The translations under genes were made by a program, and so were the position numbers. From Vicinamibacterales bacterium (GTDB taxonomy: Bacteria; Acidobacteriota; Vicinamibacteria; Vicinamibacterales; UBA2999), in contig JBAZYO010000003.1 in the NCBI GenBank assembly GCA_041659285.1, positions 310,001 to 374,000 on the forward strand: DNA of 64,000 nt. The letters run 5' to 3'. Below are positions 19,283 to 28,380 of the stretch, in pieces. Position 1 is the stretch's first letter; every line of letters begins with the position of its first letter. The notes beneath the pieces were generated by a model. The model was given only the letters and a program-made list of their open reading frames with translations. It made no database searches and was not told where the DNA came from.

Positions 19283-22082
19283 ACCGAAGTCCCTGCACGT
19301 GCTTGACCCACGCGGCGACCAGCGGCTGCATCGCGCCCTTTGACGCCGTGTAGGCCTTCGACCACTTCACGACGTTGGCCTGGTCGGCCGCCAGCGTCGC
19401 CGGCTGCGGCGCGTCCAGGTGACGCATGTAGGTGCCGAAGATCGCCGCCAGCTGCGCCGGCTGATCGGTCGGGTTGGTCTCGAGGTACGGCGTCAGCACC
19501 GCCACGGCATCCGCCGGGCGGCCGCCGAGCACGTAGACAATCCCCATCAGCTTGCGCGTGCGCGCATCGACGCCGGGTTGCCGCATGGCGAACTCGAGGG
19601 GCGTGATCGCGAGCTCGGGTTGGCCCGCCTTGAGCCACTCCTCGCCGGCGAGCCGCGCCGCCGCGGGGCTTGCCGGTGACGTCGCCGCGCTCTGGATCAG
19701 GCCGGCCGCTTCCTTGTGGCGGTTGGCGTCGGCAAGCGCGGCGCCGAGATACAACCGCGCCGGGGTGAAGGTGGGCGCGATCTGCATGGCGCTCTGGAAC
19801 TGCACCGCGGCCTTCTCGAGTTGCGACAACTGGTACAGCTCGAGCCCCTTGAGGAACGCGGCCAGCGATTGATCGCCGTCGCCGAGCGCGGTCATTGCCG
19901 CCGAGCCCAGGTCGCCGCCGCGGGCTTCCTTGATCGCGGCCTGGGACCCGTTTCCCCGCGCCTCGGCCGCCGCGAACGTCGCCATCAGCGCCGCCGGTGT
20001 CAGCCACTCCTTGCGATCGAAGTTCGACAACCCACCCAGTAACACCATTGCCATCTCCGCCGGCAGCGCGCCGCCCGCGGCGGCCGCCGGCACGCCGCCG
20101 CCGAGCGCCGGTGACTCGGTGAGGACGCGGAACGGGCGAATCATGTGCCCCTGGGCCTTGCCGCCCTGGCGGATCGTGCTGCGCGCCAGATAGCGCCCCG
20201 GCGGGAGCGCGGTGGTGCTGAACTGCGCGTTGCCCGCCAGGATCTCCGGTGACGGTCCCGGCGCCAGGCGCATCGGGATGGTCGCCAGCGGCTGGGCGTC
20301 CTCATTCGGCAGGATGTCGAGCACCGCATCCAGCCCGGTGAGCTGCGGCGCCGGCCCGTAGATCTCGACGAGCGCGGCCATCTGGCCGGTCACGGCGGGT
20401 TCAATGGCCGGCGCGAGCGCGGTCTTCTCGCCCGGCGTGTAGCTCCCGAGGATCAGGTCGCCCATCGCCAGGGCGGGGCCATCCATCTGCCACGCCGTCA
20501 CTAGGCGCGACACGCTGCCGACGCGCCCTTCGCTGTCGGCCAGCGACAGGATCAACCGGTAAGATCCGGGGTCCACCGCCATCGAGCCCGAGAGCACGGC
20601 GGTGCCAGGGTCGCCGGCCTTTTCCGTCAGCGTCCGCAGGCCCACGGCCGGGGCAAACCCGCGCCCCTCCTTGTTCACCATCACCATGCCGGCGGTGTAG
20701 TCGAGCGGCTGTCCGGCGAGGCGCTCCGCTTCGGCGGCGATCAGCACGCGGACCCTCGACGAGCCGGGCTCCTTGTAGGTCCAGGTCGCCACCTTCAGCG
20801 GCAGGTCGTTGATCGGGAGCAGCGACTTGAGCGCGCGCGACACCGCATCCTCGGGCGTGGTCGCCTTCGCCGACACCGAAGTGAGAAAGCTGCGCCGCGA
20901 GCGAATGGTCACGCCGCGGCGAGGCGTCTTCACCGAGATGCGATGCCGCCGGCCGTTGCGATCGGCGGCTTGCGACTCGACACCCAGCAGGTAGAAGCCG
21001 TCGAGGGCCCGCGAGATGCGGTCGAAGGCGTATTCGGCCGACGTGTTGATGCGATAGAGCGAGCCCCGCGCCGCGCCGGCGAGCAGCTCGAGGCCGGTCA
21101 CCTGGAGGTCGCGATCCTGGCGCGGCGTATTCGGCCGCGCCGACTGCGACACGTCGAAGCGCGGCACGTCGAGCAGCAGGATGTCGATGGTGGCGCGCGA
21201 ATCGGCCGCCGCCGACGCCAGTTCGTCGCTCTCGCCGCCCAGGCTCTCGAAGGTCAACCCTTCCGAGATCAGGATCACCGACTTGGGGCCCTCAATGCCG
21301 CCCAGGCCCTTGAGCACCGCGCGCATGCCGTTGACCGAGGCCTGCGTGCGGTGGCGCACCTCGCCCACGATCTGTCCCGCGTCCTGCTCGACCTCGCGCT
21401 CGCACCGCTCGGCCTCGGAGGCCGGCAGCCGCCCGCACTCGCGCATGATCACCTCGACGGCCAGTTGCAGGTCGCTGCGCAGGTAGACGGCCAGGGCTTC
21501 GGTGACGCTGAGGTTGAACCGGAACTGCACCGGTTCGCCGCTGCCCACGATCCGGAGGAGGGCTTCGCGCACCTTGTCGTGATCGGTCGTGAAGTCGACG
21601 AGTTCGCCCGGCCCCGGCACCGCGACCACCGCCACGCGGTCTTCCGGCGTCAGCGTGTCCACGAACTTCTTGGCGCTGTTCATCGCCGCCCGCGCGGCGC
21701 CGGTGCGGATGTTGCCCTGGTCGATCAGCAGCAGGACCAGCCGGCCCAGGGGCGCGCCCTTGGAATTGGAGGAGAAGAAGGTCTCGTCCGGCGCCGCCGC
21801 CACCTTGCGCGGCGCGCCGATCACGCGCAGAGGATCGACCGAGCGCACGTATTCGGCCGACACCACCTGCCGCCGGTCGCCGTCCACTTCCACCTGGAAA
21901 TCCGCGATGGTGAGGTCGGTAACCTGCCGGCCGTTGGTGTCGAGGGCGGCGACGTCCACGCTGACCAGCTCGATGCCGGCCCGGAAAATCGGCGGCTGTG
22001 GCTGCGGCGGCTGTTGGGGGACCTGCGCCGACAGGACGGACGCAGACGCGAAGGCAGCGACGCCGGCAAGCAGTAATCGCAT
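19281..22082 (-). CDS. Exported VWFA-related protein with C-terminal TPRs (acidobacterial type)
   Basis: 933 residues with a signal peptide (AGVAAFASASVLSAQ) and a Pro/Gln-rich linker. Residues about 35-400 form the VWFA-related domain common in Acidobacteriota (FRAGIELVSVDVAALDTNGR; LVLLLIDQGNIRTG; SVILISEGLTFE). The metal-ion-dependent adhesion site is degenerate (DQGNI instead of DxSxS). A beta-rich middle (about 400-640) is followed by TPR-like helices (about 720-930). It is probably periplasmic or surface bound, mediating protein contacts. Transcribed divergently from the YpdA-like gene. Confidence 0.8.
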   Translation of the reverse strand: MRLLLAGVAAFASASVLSAQVPQQPPQPQPPIFRAGIELVSVDVAALDTNGRQVTDLTIADFQVEVDGDRRQVVSAEYVRSVDPLRVIGAPRKVAAAPDETFFSSNSKGAPLGRLVLLLIDQGNIRTGAARAAMNSAKKFVDTLTPEDRVAVVAVPGPGELVDFTTDHDKVREALLRIVGSGEPVQFRFNLSVTEALAVYLRSDLQLAVEVIMRECGRLPASEAERCEREVEQDAGQIVGEVRHRTQASVNGMRAVLKGLGGIEGPKSVILISEGLTFESLGGESDELASAAADSRATIDILLLDVPRFDVSQSARPNTPRQDRDLQVTGLELLAGAARGSLYRINTSAEYAFDRISRALDGFYLLGVESQAADRNGRRHRISVKTPRRGVTIRSRRSFLTSVSAKATTPEDAVSRALKSLLPINDLPLKVATWTYKEPGSSRVRVLIAAEAERLAGQPLDYTAGMVMVNKEGRGFAPAVGLRTLTEKAGDPGTAVLSGSMAVDPGSYRLILSLADSEGRVGSVSRLVTAWQMDGPALAMGDLILGSYTPGEKTALAPAIEPAVTGQMAALVEIYGPAPQLTGLDAVLDILPNEDAQPLATIPMRLAPGPSPEILAGNAQFSTTALPPGRYLARSTIRQGGKAQGHMIRPFRVLTESPALGGGVPAAAAGGALPAEMAMVLLGGLSNFDRKEWLTPAALMATFAAAEARGNGSQAAIKEARGGDLGSAAMTALGDGDQSLAAFLKGLELYQLSQLEKAAVQFQSAMQIAPTFTPARLYLGAALADANRHKEAAGLIQSAATSPASPAAARLAGEEWLKAGQPELAITPLEFAMRQPGVDARTRKLMGIVYVLGGRPADAVAVLTPYLETNPTDQPAQLAAIFGTYMRHLDAPQPATLAADQANVVKWSKAYTASKGAMQPLVAAWVKHVQGLR

Positions 22083-22105
22083 GACGAACCCCTCGGGCGC
22101 ATCTT

Positions 22106-22152
22106 AACCGGATCCGGTTCCCGGTTCAGGACTCCCGACTCCCGACTCCCGG
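22106..22152. promoter_or_regulatory. Divergent gap with 14-bp palindrome and GACTCCC repeats
   Basis: AACCGGATCCGGTT at 22106-22119 is a perfect 14-bp palindrome midway between the divergent VWFA and YpdA-like genes, a plausible operator. It is followed at about 22130-22152 by three heptamers GACTCCC, the complement of the GGGAGTC units at 16612-16680. CGGGAG just before the ATG at 22168 is the ribosome-binding site of the reductase gene. Confidence 0.4.
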
Positions 22153-22167
22153 CTAGAATCGGGAGAT

Positions 22168-23148
22168 ATGTCCGTTCGCGACGTCATCATCATCGGGGCC
22201 GGGCCGTCCGGGCTCGCCACCGCCATTGCCGCCAAGCACTTCGGCCTCGACTACCTCGTCCTCGAAAAGGGCGCGCTTGTGGACGCCATTGCGCGGTTTC
22301 CCACCAACATGGTGTTCTTCACCACGCCGGAGCTGCTGGAAATCGGTGGCATCCCGCTGACCACGCCGTACGACAAGCCGACGCGGACGGAGGCCTTGCG
22401 CTACTACCGGAAGGTGGTGGACGTGTTTCAGCTGCAGGTGTCGCTGTTCGAGGAAGTGACCGAGGTCGAGGCTGAGGCGGACTGTTTCGTCGTCCACACC
22501 CGGAACGCGCGCGGCGTGACGCGGGTGCGCGAGGCGCGCAACGTGGTGCTGTCGATGGGCTACTACGGCGCGCCGGTGATGCTGGACATCCCCGGCGAGG
22601 ATCTGCCGCACGTCTCGCACTTCTACCGGGAAGCCCACCCCTATTACCGGCAACGCGTGGTGATTGTCGGCGGCAAGAACTCGGCGGCCGAAGCGGCGCT
22701 CGAGATCCATCGTGCCGGCGGACACGTGACGATCGTGCACCGCGGTGCGGCGTTCGGCGACTCGATCAAGTACTGGGTGAAGCCCGACATCGAGAACCGC
22801 GTGAAAGAAGGCTCCATCGCCGCCCACTTCAACGCCAACATCGCCGAGATTCGCCCGACCGAGGTGGTGCTCGATTCGGGGCAGACCCTGCCGGCCGAGG
22901 CGGTGTTGCTGCTGACGGGCTATCGCGCCGATCCGGAGTTCATGCGGAAGATCGGCGTCGAGATCAATCCCGAGACGCTGGAGCCGCGGTACCACGCGGA
23001 CACCTACGAGACCAATGTTCCCGGGTTGTTCGTCGCGGGCGGGCAGCTGGCGGGGAAGAAGACGGGAACCGTGTTCATCGAGAACGGCCGGCTTCACGGC
23101 GAGGTGATCGCGAAGACGCTGGCCGCCCGTCTCCGCGCGCCGGAGTAG
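22168..23148 (+). CDS. ypdA: YpdA-like FAD/NAD(P)-dependent reductase (bacillithiol-disulfide reductase family)
   Basis: 326 residues. FAD dinucleotide motif GAGPSGLA (10-17) and a second Rossmann motif VIVGGKNSAAEAAL; C-terminal VPGLFVAGGQLAGKKTGTVFIENGRLHG. The replacement of the usual redox CxxC by a lone-Cys arrangement, and the sequence pattern FPTNMVFFTTPELLEIGG, are those of YpdA, which reduces bacillithiol disulfide with NADPH in Firmicutes. Acidobacteriota are thought to make bacillithiol, so the assignment is plausible though not proven here. Cytosolic, apparently monocistronic. Confidence 0.8.
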   Translation: MSVRDVIIIGAGPSGLATAIAAKHFGLDYLVLEKGALVDAIARFPTNMVFFTTPELLEIGGIPLTTPYDKPTRTEALRYYRKVVDVFQLQVSLFEEVTEVEAEADCFVVHTRNARGVTRVREARNVVLSMGYYGAPVMLDIPGEDLPHVSHFYREAHPYYRQRVVIVGGKNSAAEAALEIHRAGGHVTIVHRGAAFGDSIKYWVKPDIENRVKEGSIAAHFNANIAEIRPTEVVLDSGQTLPAEAVLLLTGYRADPEFMRKIGVEINPETLEPRYHADTYETNVPGLFVAGGQLAGKKTGTVFIENGRLHGEVIAKTLAARLRAPE

Positions 23149-23255
23149 GCGGCCGGAAGGGCGCCCTGGCGCGTCCGGTGTGCCCTGCCCCGGTGGTGTT
23201 TTCGACACGCCGGCATGGGCCCGATCGTGCACAATAGCAAGAGGAGGCACCATCC

Positions 23256-23807
23256 ATGGTTCACCTCGCCTCGATCGTCCTCGCCTTGCTGCTTGGTGTC
23301 CTACAGGTGGCCGTACCGCAGTCATCGCCTCAGGAGCCGGCCGCCGGCACCCAGATTCGGATCGAGGACTCCCGCCTGGCGGGGCTGCTGCCCGATGGCC
23401 TCCGTCGCTCGCCAACCCTGCGGTCGCTGGTGGAACAGGTGCAGGGTGGCCGCGTCATTGTGATAGTTCAGACCGTGCGCTGGTTGCCGCACGAGGCGGC
23501 CGGCATCTTGACCTGGATCGGCGCGGGTCCGCCGAATCGTTTCGTGCGCGTGTCGATCAAAGCACAGGCTAGCTCGGACGCGCTGCTGGCGCTGCTCGGT
23601 CACGAATTGCAGCATGTGATCGAAGTGATGTCGGCGCCATGGGTATCCGACGACCAGTCCCTGCTTGCCTTGTACCGGCAGATCGGCCAGCCGACCAACT
23701 TCGCCCAGTCGGCGTGGGACTCGGCCGATGCCAGGTGGACGGGCGACCAGGTGCTGCGTGAACTCAAGGGGCTCATCGCCGGGGCGGCGGCCGCCGAGGA
23801 GCGCTGA
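23256..23807 (+). CDS. Small exported protein with HExxH motif
   Basis: 183 residues, ATG preceded by AAGAGGAGG. A signal peptide (LASIVLALLLGVLQVAVPQ) is followed by a compact domain containing His116-Glu-Leu-Gln-His120 (ALLGHELQHVIEV), the signature of zincin metalloproteases. No obvious third zinc ligand can be fixed. Either a minimal periplasmic metallopeptidase or an inactive relative. It stands alone between YpdA-like and IlvE genes. Confidence 0.65.
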   Translation: MVHLASIVLALLLGVLQVAVPQSSPQEPAAGTQIRIEDSRLAGLLPDGLRRSPTLRSLVEQVQGGRVIVIVQTVRWLPHEAAGILTWIGAGPPNRFVRVSIKAQASSDALLALLGHELQHVIEVMSAPWVSDDQSLLALYRQIGQPTNFAQSAWDSADARWTGDQVLRELKGLIAGAAAAEER

Positions 23808-23859
23808 TCTATTTCGGTAAGGCCGGGCACCGATGGCCCGGCCCCTGCCGCCGTGACAG

Positions 23860-23913
23860 CTACAGCGCGCGCATGAACGCCGTGATGTCGGACTTCTCGG
23901 CCGCCCCGGCAAA
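23860..23913 (-). pseudogene. Possible 3' remnant of a cytochrome-c-peroxidase-like gene
   Basis: Seventeen codons ending in TAG read AEKSDITAFMRAL on the minus strand, closely resembling the final helix of MauG/di-haem cytochrome c peroxidase proteins. The frame closes immediately upstream, so if real it is a decayed tail. It abuts the AAATCACC repeat, a plausible deletion junction. Low confidence because of length. Confidence 0.3.
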
Positions 23914-23947
23914 TCACGAGACCACCAAATCACCAAATCACCAGATC
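23911..23947. repeat. AAATCACC tandem repeat at the ilvE 3' end
   Basis: Four imperfect 8-9-bp units (CACCAAAT) run up to the ilvE stop codon. Reverse complement of the repeat at 19262-19282. Confidence 0.55.
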
Positions 23948-25004
23948 AGATCATCGTCAACCACCCGTGACGGTCGGCAATGCGGCCCGTGCGAATCCCC
24001 TCGAGTTCCGCGCCCACCTTCGCGAGCACCGAGTCGGGGGTCAAAGCCGGGACGGTGATCTCGCGATCCTTGTGACGCAGGCGGCCGAGCGGCGCGATCA
24101 CCGCCGCCGTGCCGACGCCGGCCGCGCCCTGCAGCGTGCCCTTGGCGTGCGCCTCGAACACCTCGTCGATCGAGATGCGGCGCTCGTCGATCGGCGCCTT
24201 CATGTCGCGGAGCAGCGTGAGCACGCTGTCGCGCGTGATGCCCGGGAGGATCGTGCCGCCGAGCGGCGGCGTGACCACCGTGCCGTCGATCACGAAGACC
24301 ACGTTCATCAGCCCGGCCTCTTCCACGTACTTCCGCTCGATGCCGTCGAGCCACAGCACGTTGTGGAAGCCCTTCTTCTGCGCCTCGAGCGCGGCGAGCA
24401 TGCTGCCGGCGTAGTTGCCGCCGCACTTGGCGGTGCCGGTGCCGCCAGGGAAGGCGCGGACGTAGGTGTCTTCGGCGATCAGATCAACCGCGCCGGAGAA
24501 ATATGGGCCGCTGGGGCAGGTCTCGATGACGAAGCGGAACGTGTCGGACGGCCGCACGCCCAGCGGCTCGCCGGTGGCGAACAGCACGGGGCGAATGTAG
24601 AGCGCCGCGCCCTCGCTTTCCGGAATCCAGTTGCGGTCGAGCTGCACGAGCGCCATGGTTCCGTCGATGAAGATCGAGGCCGGCACTTCGGGCATCGCCA
24701 TCCGCTGGCACGACCGGCCCATGCGGGCGTGGTTGGCCTGCGGGCGGAACACCGCCGCGCTGCCGCCCGGCCGCGGGAAGGCCTTGAAGCCTTCGAAAAT
24801 GCCCTGGCCGTAGTGCGCCACCGCCGGCGCGGCGGCGAGCATCTGGGGGCCATACGGGACAATCTTCGGGTCGCCCCATTTGCCGTGGGACCAGTCGGCG
24901 ATCAGCATGTGATCGCTGAACACGGCACCGAACGCCGATTTGTCGCGGAGTTCCGGGGTGAGGCGGGACGAGGTGGTCTTGGTAATCGGGATAGTGGCAA
25001 GCAT
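23946..25004 (-). CDS. ilvE: Branched-chain-amino-acid aminotransferase
   Basis: 352 residues, ATG with AAGGA upstream. Fold-type IV transaminase of the BCAT II size class: GQGIFEGFKAFP, RPVLFATG, PLP lysine Lys193 in GTAKCGGNYAGS, WLDGIERKYVEEAGLMNVVF and LGGTILPGITRDSVL. It catalyses the last step of Leu/Ile/Val synthesis and the first step of their breakdown. Cytosolic, apparently single-gene unit. Confidence 0.92.
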   Translation of the reverse strand: MLATIPITKTTSSRLTPELRDKSAFGAVFSDHMLIADWSHGKWGDPKIVPYGPQMLAAAPAVAHYGQGIFEGFKAFPRPGGSAAVFRPQANHARMGRSCQRMAMPEVPASIFIDGTMALVQLDRNWIPESEGAALYIRPVLFATGEPLGVRPSDTFRFVIETCPSGPYFSGAVDLIAEDTYVRAFPGGTGTAKCGGNYAGSMLAALEAQKKGFHNVLWLDGIERKYVEEAGLMNVVFVIDGTVVTPPLGGTILPGITRDSVLTLLRDMKAPIDERRISIDEVFEAHAKGTLQGAAGVGTAAVIAPLGRLRHKDREITVPALTPDSVLAKVGAELEGIRTGRIADRHGWLTMI

Positions 25005-25085
25005 GGCGGGGTCCTTTTGGAAATCCTATCAAACCAGCCACAGATTAGGCGCAGATTTGGCACCGATTCAGCGCAACCGAGCTGC

Positions 25086-25135
25086 AGCCCGACCCGCGCA
25101 CGCGCCGGGCAGAGCCCGGCGTCGCGGGTCGGGCT
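25086..25135. repeat. Nested hairpin in the ilvE/VWA divergent gap
   Basis: The 272-nt gap 25005-25276 holds a 50-nt nested palindrome: outer 13-bp arms (AGCCCGACCCGCG) and inner 8-bp arms around AGA. On each side are short direct repeats (CAGATT twice; AATCGGTG twice). Because the gap separates divergent genes, the hairpin is not a terminator; it resembles a repetitive element. No clear promoter was identified. Confidence 0.7.
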
Positions 25136-25276
25136 CTCATCCGTGATTAATCGGTGTCCAATCGGTGGCCGGAGACGTCGTATTACATACGGTCACGGCC
25201 ACGGTGGGCCGGGGACCGTCTGACAGGTTAGCTGTGGCGTGGCGCCTCCCTAACCGAAGTAGAATCCGAGCCATTC

Positions 25277-27556
25277 GTGTTCGACGCCCTATTCAAGTTC
25301 TTTTTCGAGCTCTCCCCGGTGGTGTTCACCCAGGGCGAGTTCCGCTTCGCCGCCTCCACGGGTTCGTACGTGGCTGCCGTCGCGGTGCTGGTCGCGGTCG
25401 GCCTGACCCTGGCCGCCTACCGCTCCGGACGCGGCCGCACGCGTGATCGCGTCGCGCTGGCGGCCATCCGCGTCGCGCTGCTCGCCATCATCCTGGTCTG
25501 CCTGTTCCGCCCGCTGCTGGTGGTGAAGGCGGCGGTGCCGCAACAGAACTTCCTCGGCGTGCTGCTGGACGACTCGCGCAGCATGCAGATTGCCGATCAC
25601 GGCGGCCAGCCGCGCTCGAAGTTCATCACCGACGAATTCGCGGAGCCCAATGCCGGCCTGCTCAAGGCGCTTTCCGATCGGTTCACCGTGCGCACGTTTC
25701 GCTTCTCCTCGGCGCCGTCGCGAACGATGGCGCAGGGCGAGCTGACGTTTGGCGGATCGCAGACGCGGCTCGGCGCGGCGCTCTCCGGCGTGCGGCAGGA
25801 ACTGGCGGGCCTGCCCGTGGCCGGCCTGGTCATGGTGAGCGACGGCGCCGACACCGCGGATGCGGCGCTGGGCGACGCGCTGCTGGGCCTCAAGGCCGAG
25901 GGCCTGCCGGTCTTCACGGTCGGCGTGGGGCAGGAGACGCTGTCGAAGGACATCCAGGTCGGCCGCATCGTCACGCCCAAGACCACGCTCAAGGGCACCA
26001 CGCTGATGGTCGATGTCGTGCTGTCGCAGTCGGGCTTCGACGGCCAGCAGGTCACGCTCGACGTCGACGACGAGGGCACGCTGGTCAGCACGCAGCAGGT
26101 CACGCTGCCCGACGCCGGCACGCCGGCGTCGATCCCGGTCCGGTTCACCGTGAGCGAAGCCGGCCCGCGCGTGCTGCGCTTCCGCGTCTCGCCGCAACCG
26201 GGCGAGCTGGTCACGGAGAACAACGCCCGCGAGGCGCTGATCGACGTGCGCGATCGCAAGGAGAAGGTCCTCTACTTCGAAGGCGAGCCGCGCTTCGAGA
26301 TGAAGTTCATCGGCCGCGCCATTAAGGAAGACGGCAACCTGATTCTCACGGTGCTGCAGCGGACCGCCGACAACAAGTACCTGCGCATCGGGGTCGACAC
26401 GCCGGAAGAACTGGCGGCCGGGTTTCCCAAGACGCGCGAGGAGCTGTTCTCCTATCGCGGCCTCATCCTTGGCAGTATCGAGGCCGGCGCCTTCACCGGC
26501 GATCAGCTGCGGATGATTTCGGAGTTCGTCGATCGCCGCGGCGGCGGCCTGCTCACGCTGGGCGGCCCGCGCGCGTTTGCCGAGGGCGGCTATGCCGGCA
26601 CCGCGGTCGCCGACGTGCTGCCGGTGGTGCTCGACCGCGCGAAGGTGCAGGCCAGGGACACGGTGTCGCGGCTCCAGGTCAAACCGACGCGCGCCGGCAG
26701 CGCGACGGCGGTGACCCAACTGGCGGCGAACGAGACGGCCTCCGCCGAACGCTGGAACACGCTGCCCGGCATCACCACCGTGAACCGCATCGACGCGGTG
26801 AAGCCCGGCGCCACCGTGCTGCTCACCGGCACCGACGAGTCGCGGGCCGAGCGGCCGATGCTGTCGTTCCAGCGCTACGGGCGCGGCAAGGCGTTCGCGT
26901 TTCTTCCGCAAGACTCGTGGATCTGGCAGATGCACGCCAGCATTCCGGTCGAAGACATGACCCACGAGAACTACTGGCGCCAGTTGCTGCGCTGGGTCGT
27001 GGACGGCGTCCCCGACCAGGTCGAGCCCAGCCTCACCAGCGAACGCGTCGAGCCCGGTGAGGCCGCCACGCTGATCGCGAACGTGGTCGATCCGTCCTTC
27101 GTCGAGTTGAACGACGCGGCGGTGACCGCCACCATCACCGGCCCCGACGGCGCCATTGCCGACCTGCCGATGTCGTGGGATGGCGAGCACCCGGGCCAGT
27201 ACCACGTGTCGGTGCCAACCAAGGCTCCGGGCTGGTACCAAGCGAAGCTGGAAGCGACGCGCGGCGGCAAGACCGTCAGCAGCACGGTCACGCACTTCCG
27301 CGCCGCGCCCGGCGAAGCCGAGTTCTTCGATGCGACGATGCACGCGGCGACGTTGAGGCGGATTGCGGAAGATACCGGCGGCCGCTACTACGAGGCCGGC
27401 ACCACCGCGACGCTCGCCGATGATTTGCGTTACACCGGCCGCGGCGTGACCACGGTGGAAGAGCACGACCTCTGGCACATGCCGATCGTGTTGATGCTGC
27501 TGGTGGGCCTGTTGTCCGCCGAATGGGGGTACCGGCGTGTCGTCGGCCTCGCGTAA
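25277..27556 (+). CDS. Membrane VWA protein with GATase1-like domain
   Basis: 759 residues, GTG start. Two N-terminal membrane helices (about 30-49 and 60-80), then a VWA domain with an intact MIDAS motif DDSRS (about 97-101) and VMVSDGADTAD. A CARDB/Ig-like part (about 220-320) follows, then a class I glutamine-amidotransferase-like domain (about 330-560: LYFEGEPRFEMKFI, GGGLLTLGGPRAFAEGGY), a further beta domain and a last helix near 735-752. The bulk is therefore anchored at the cytoplasmic membrane facing the periplasm. First gene of an eight-gene run of BatA/MoxR-type genes; the next gene starts inside its 3' end. Confidence 0.8.
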   Translation: MFDALFKFFFELSPVVFTQGEFRFAASTGSYVAAVAVLVAVGLTLAAYRSGRGRTRDRVALAAIRVALLAIILVCLFRPLLVVKAAVPQQNFLGVLLDDSRSMQIADHGGQPRSKFITDEFAEPNAGLLKALSDRFTVRTFRFSSAPSRTMAQGELTFGGSQTRLGAALSGVRQELAGLPVAGLVMVSDGADTADAALGDALLGLKAEGLPVFTVGVGQETLSKDIQVGRIVTPKTTLKGTTLMVDVVLSQSGFDGQQVTLDVDDEGTLVSTQQVTLPDAGTPASIPVRFTVSEAGPRVLRFRVSPQPGELVTENNAREALIDVRDRKEKVLYFEGEPRFEMKFIGRAIKEDGNLILTVLQRTADNKYLRIGVDTPEELAAGFPKTREELFSYRGLILGSIEAGAFTGDQLRMISEFVDRRGGGLLTLGGPRAFAEGGYAGTAVADVLPVVLDRAKVQARDTVSRLQVKPTRAGSATAVTQLAANETASAERWNTLPGITTVNRIDAVKPGATVLLTGTDESRAERPMLSFQRYGRGKAFAFLPQDSWIWQMHASIPVEDMTHENYWRQLLRWVVDGVPDQVEPSLTSERVEPGEAATLIANVVDPSFVELNDAAVTATITGPDGAIADLPMSWDGEHPGQYHVSVPTKAPGWYQAKLEATRGGKTVSSTVTHFRAAPGEAEFFDATMHAATLRRIAEDTGGRYYEAGTTATLADDLRYTGRGVTTVEEHDLWHMPIVLMLLVGLLSAEWGYRRVVGLA

Positions 27557-28379
27557 CGCCGTCGCGACCACCTGTGCGGCGTTGGTCACCGCCGTCATCG
27601 CCGCGAGCGGTGCACTGGGCGCCGTCAGCAGCGAAGCCCGACGAAGCTCGAAGAGCGAAGTCGGGGCGAAGGAGCCGCAAGACTTTCGCGGCGCCGGCCG
27701 CGGCCGCCGGCCCGTGCCGGTGGTCGAAAGCGCCAAGGCCGGCTACGACGGGCGGTTTGCGTTCATGCGCCTTCAATACGGCGCCGCCGACCTCCGCATG
27801 ATGCGGCGCGAGCCGCCCTGGGCGCACGACTTCCCGCGCGCCGATTTCCACTTCATGAAGATCCTGTCGGAGCTGACCTTCACGCGGACCTTCGTCGACC
27901 AGGGCAACATCCGCACGCTCGACGATCCAGACCTGGCGCTGTTTCCAATCGCCTACATGTCGGAGCCGGGCTTCTGGACGATGAACGAGGCGGAGGCGGC
28001 CGGACTGCGGGCCTACCTGCAGAAGGGCGGCTTCATCATCTTCGACGACTTCCGCGAGAACCACCGCGACAACCTGGTGTTCCAGATGCGCCACGTGCTG
28101 CCCGACGCGCGCTGGGTGCCGCTCGACGCCACCCATCCCATCTTCCATTCGTTCTTCGAGATCAACTCGCTCGACCTCGACGGCTATTACGGCCCCGCCG
28201 AATGGACGGGGCTCTTCGAAGACAATGATCCGGCCAAGCGGCTGATGGCCGTGGCCAACTACAACCACGACCTCGGCGAGATGTGGGAGTTTTCGGACAC
28301 CGGCTACATGCCGGTGGACTTATCGAACGAAGCGTATAAGTTTGGCGTGAACTACGTCATCTACGCGATGACGCATTGA
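27537..28379 (+). CDS. Exported DUF4159 protein (first of three)
   Basis: 280 residues, GTG start overlapping the preceding gene by 20 nt. After a signal peptide comes a Ser/Arg/Lys-rich segment encoded by a palindromic element (27637-27665), then DUF4159 (about 60-280): FAFMRLQYGAADLRMM, GGFIIFDDFRENH, YGPAEWTGLF, ending NYVIYAMTH. DUF4159 adopts a GATase1/ThuA-like fold without an established reaction and regularly accompanies MoxR-VWA operons. It differs clearly from the paralogue pair at 36352-38020, sharing mainly the GGF-DDF motif and the AMTH end. Confidence 0.8.
   Translation: MSSASRNAVATTCAALVTAVIAASGALGAVSSEARRSSKSEVGAKEPQDFRGAGRGRRPVPVVESAKAGYDGRFAFMRLQYGAADLRMMRREPPWAHDFPRADFHFMKILSELTFTRTFVDQGNIRTLDDPDLALFPIAYMSEPGFWTMNEAEAAGLRAYLQKGGFIIFDDFRENHRDNLVFQMRHVLPDARWVPLDATHPIFHSFFEINSLDLDGYYGPAEWTGLFEDNDPAKRLMAVANYNHDLGEMWEFSDTGYMPVDLSNEAYKFGVNYVIYAMTH
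27637..27665. repeat. Symmetrical palindrome inside the DUF4159 reading frame
   Basis: Structure CCCGAC-GAA-GCTC-GAA-GAGC-GAA-GTCGGG: two nested stems with identical GAA linkers. It is read in frame as a charged, low-complexity segment between signal peptide and domain. Confidence 0.7.
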
Positions 28380-28380
28380 T

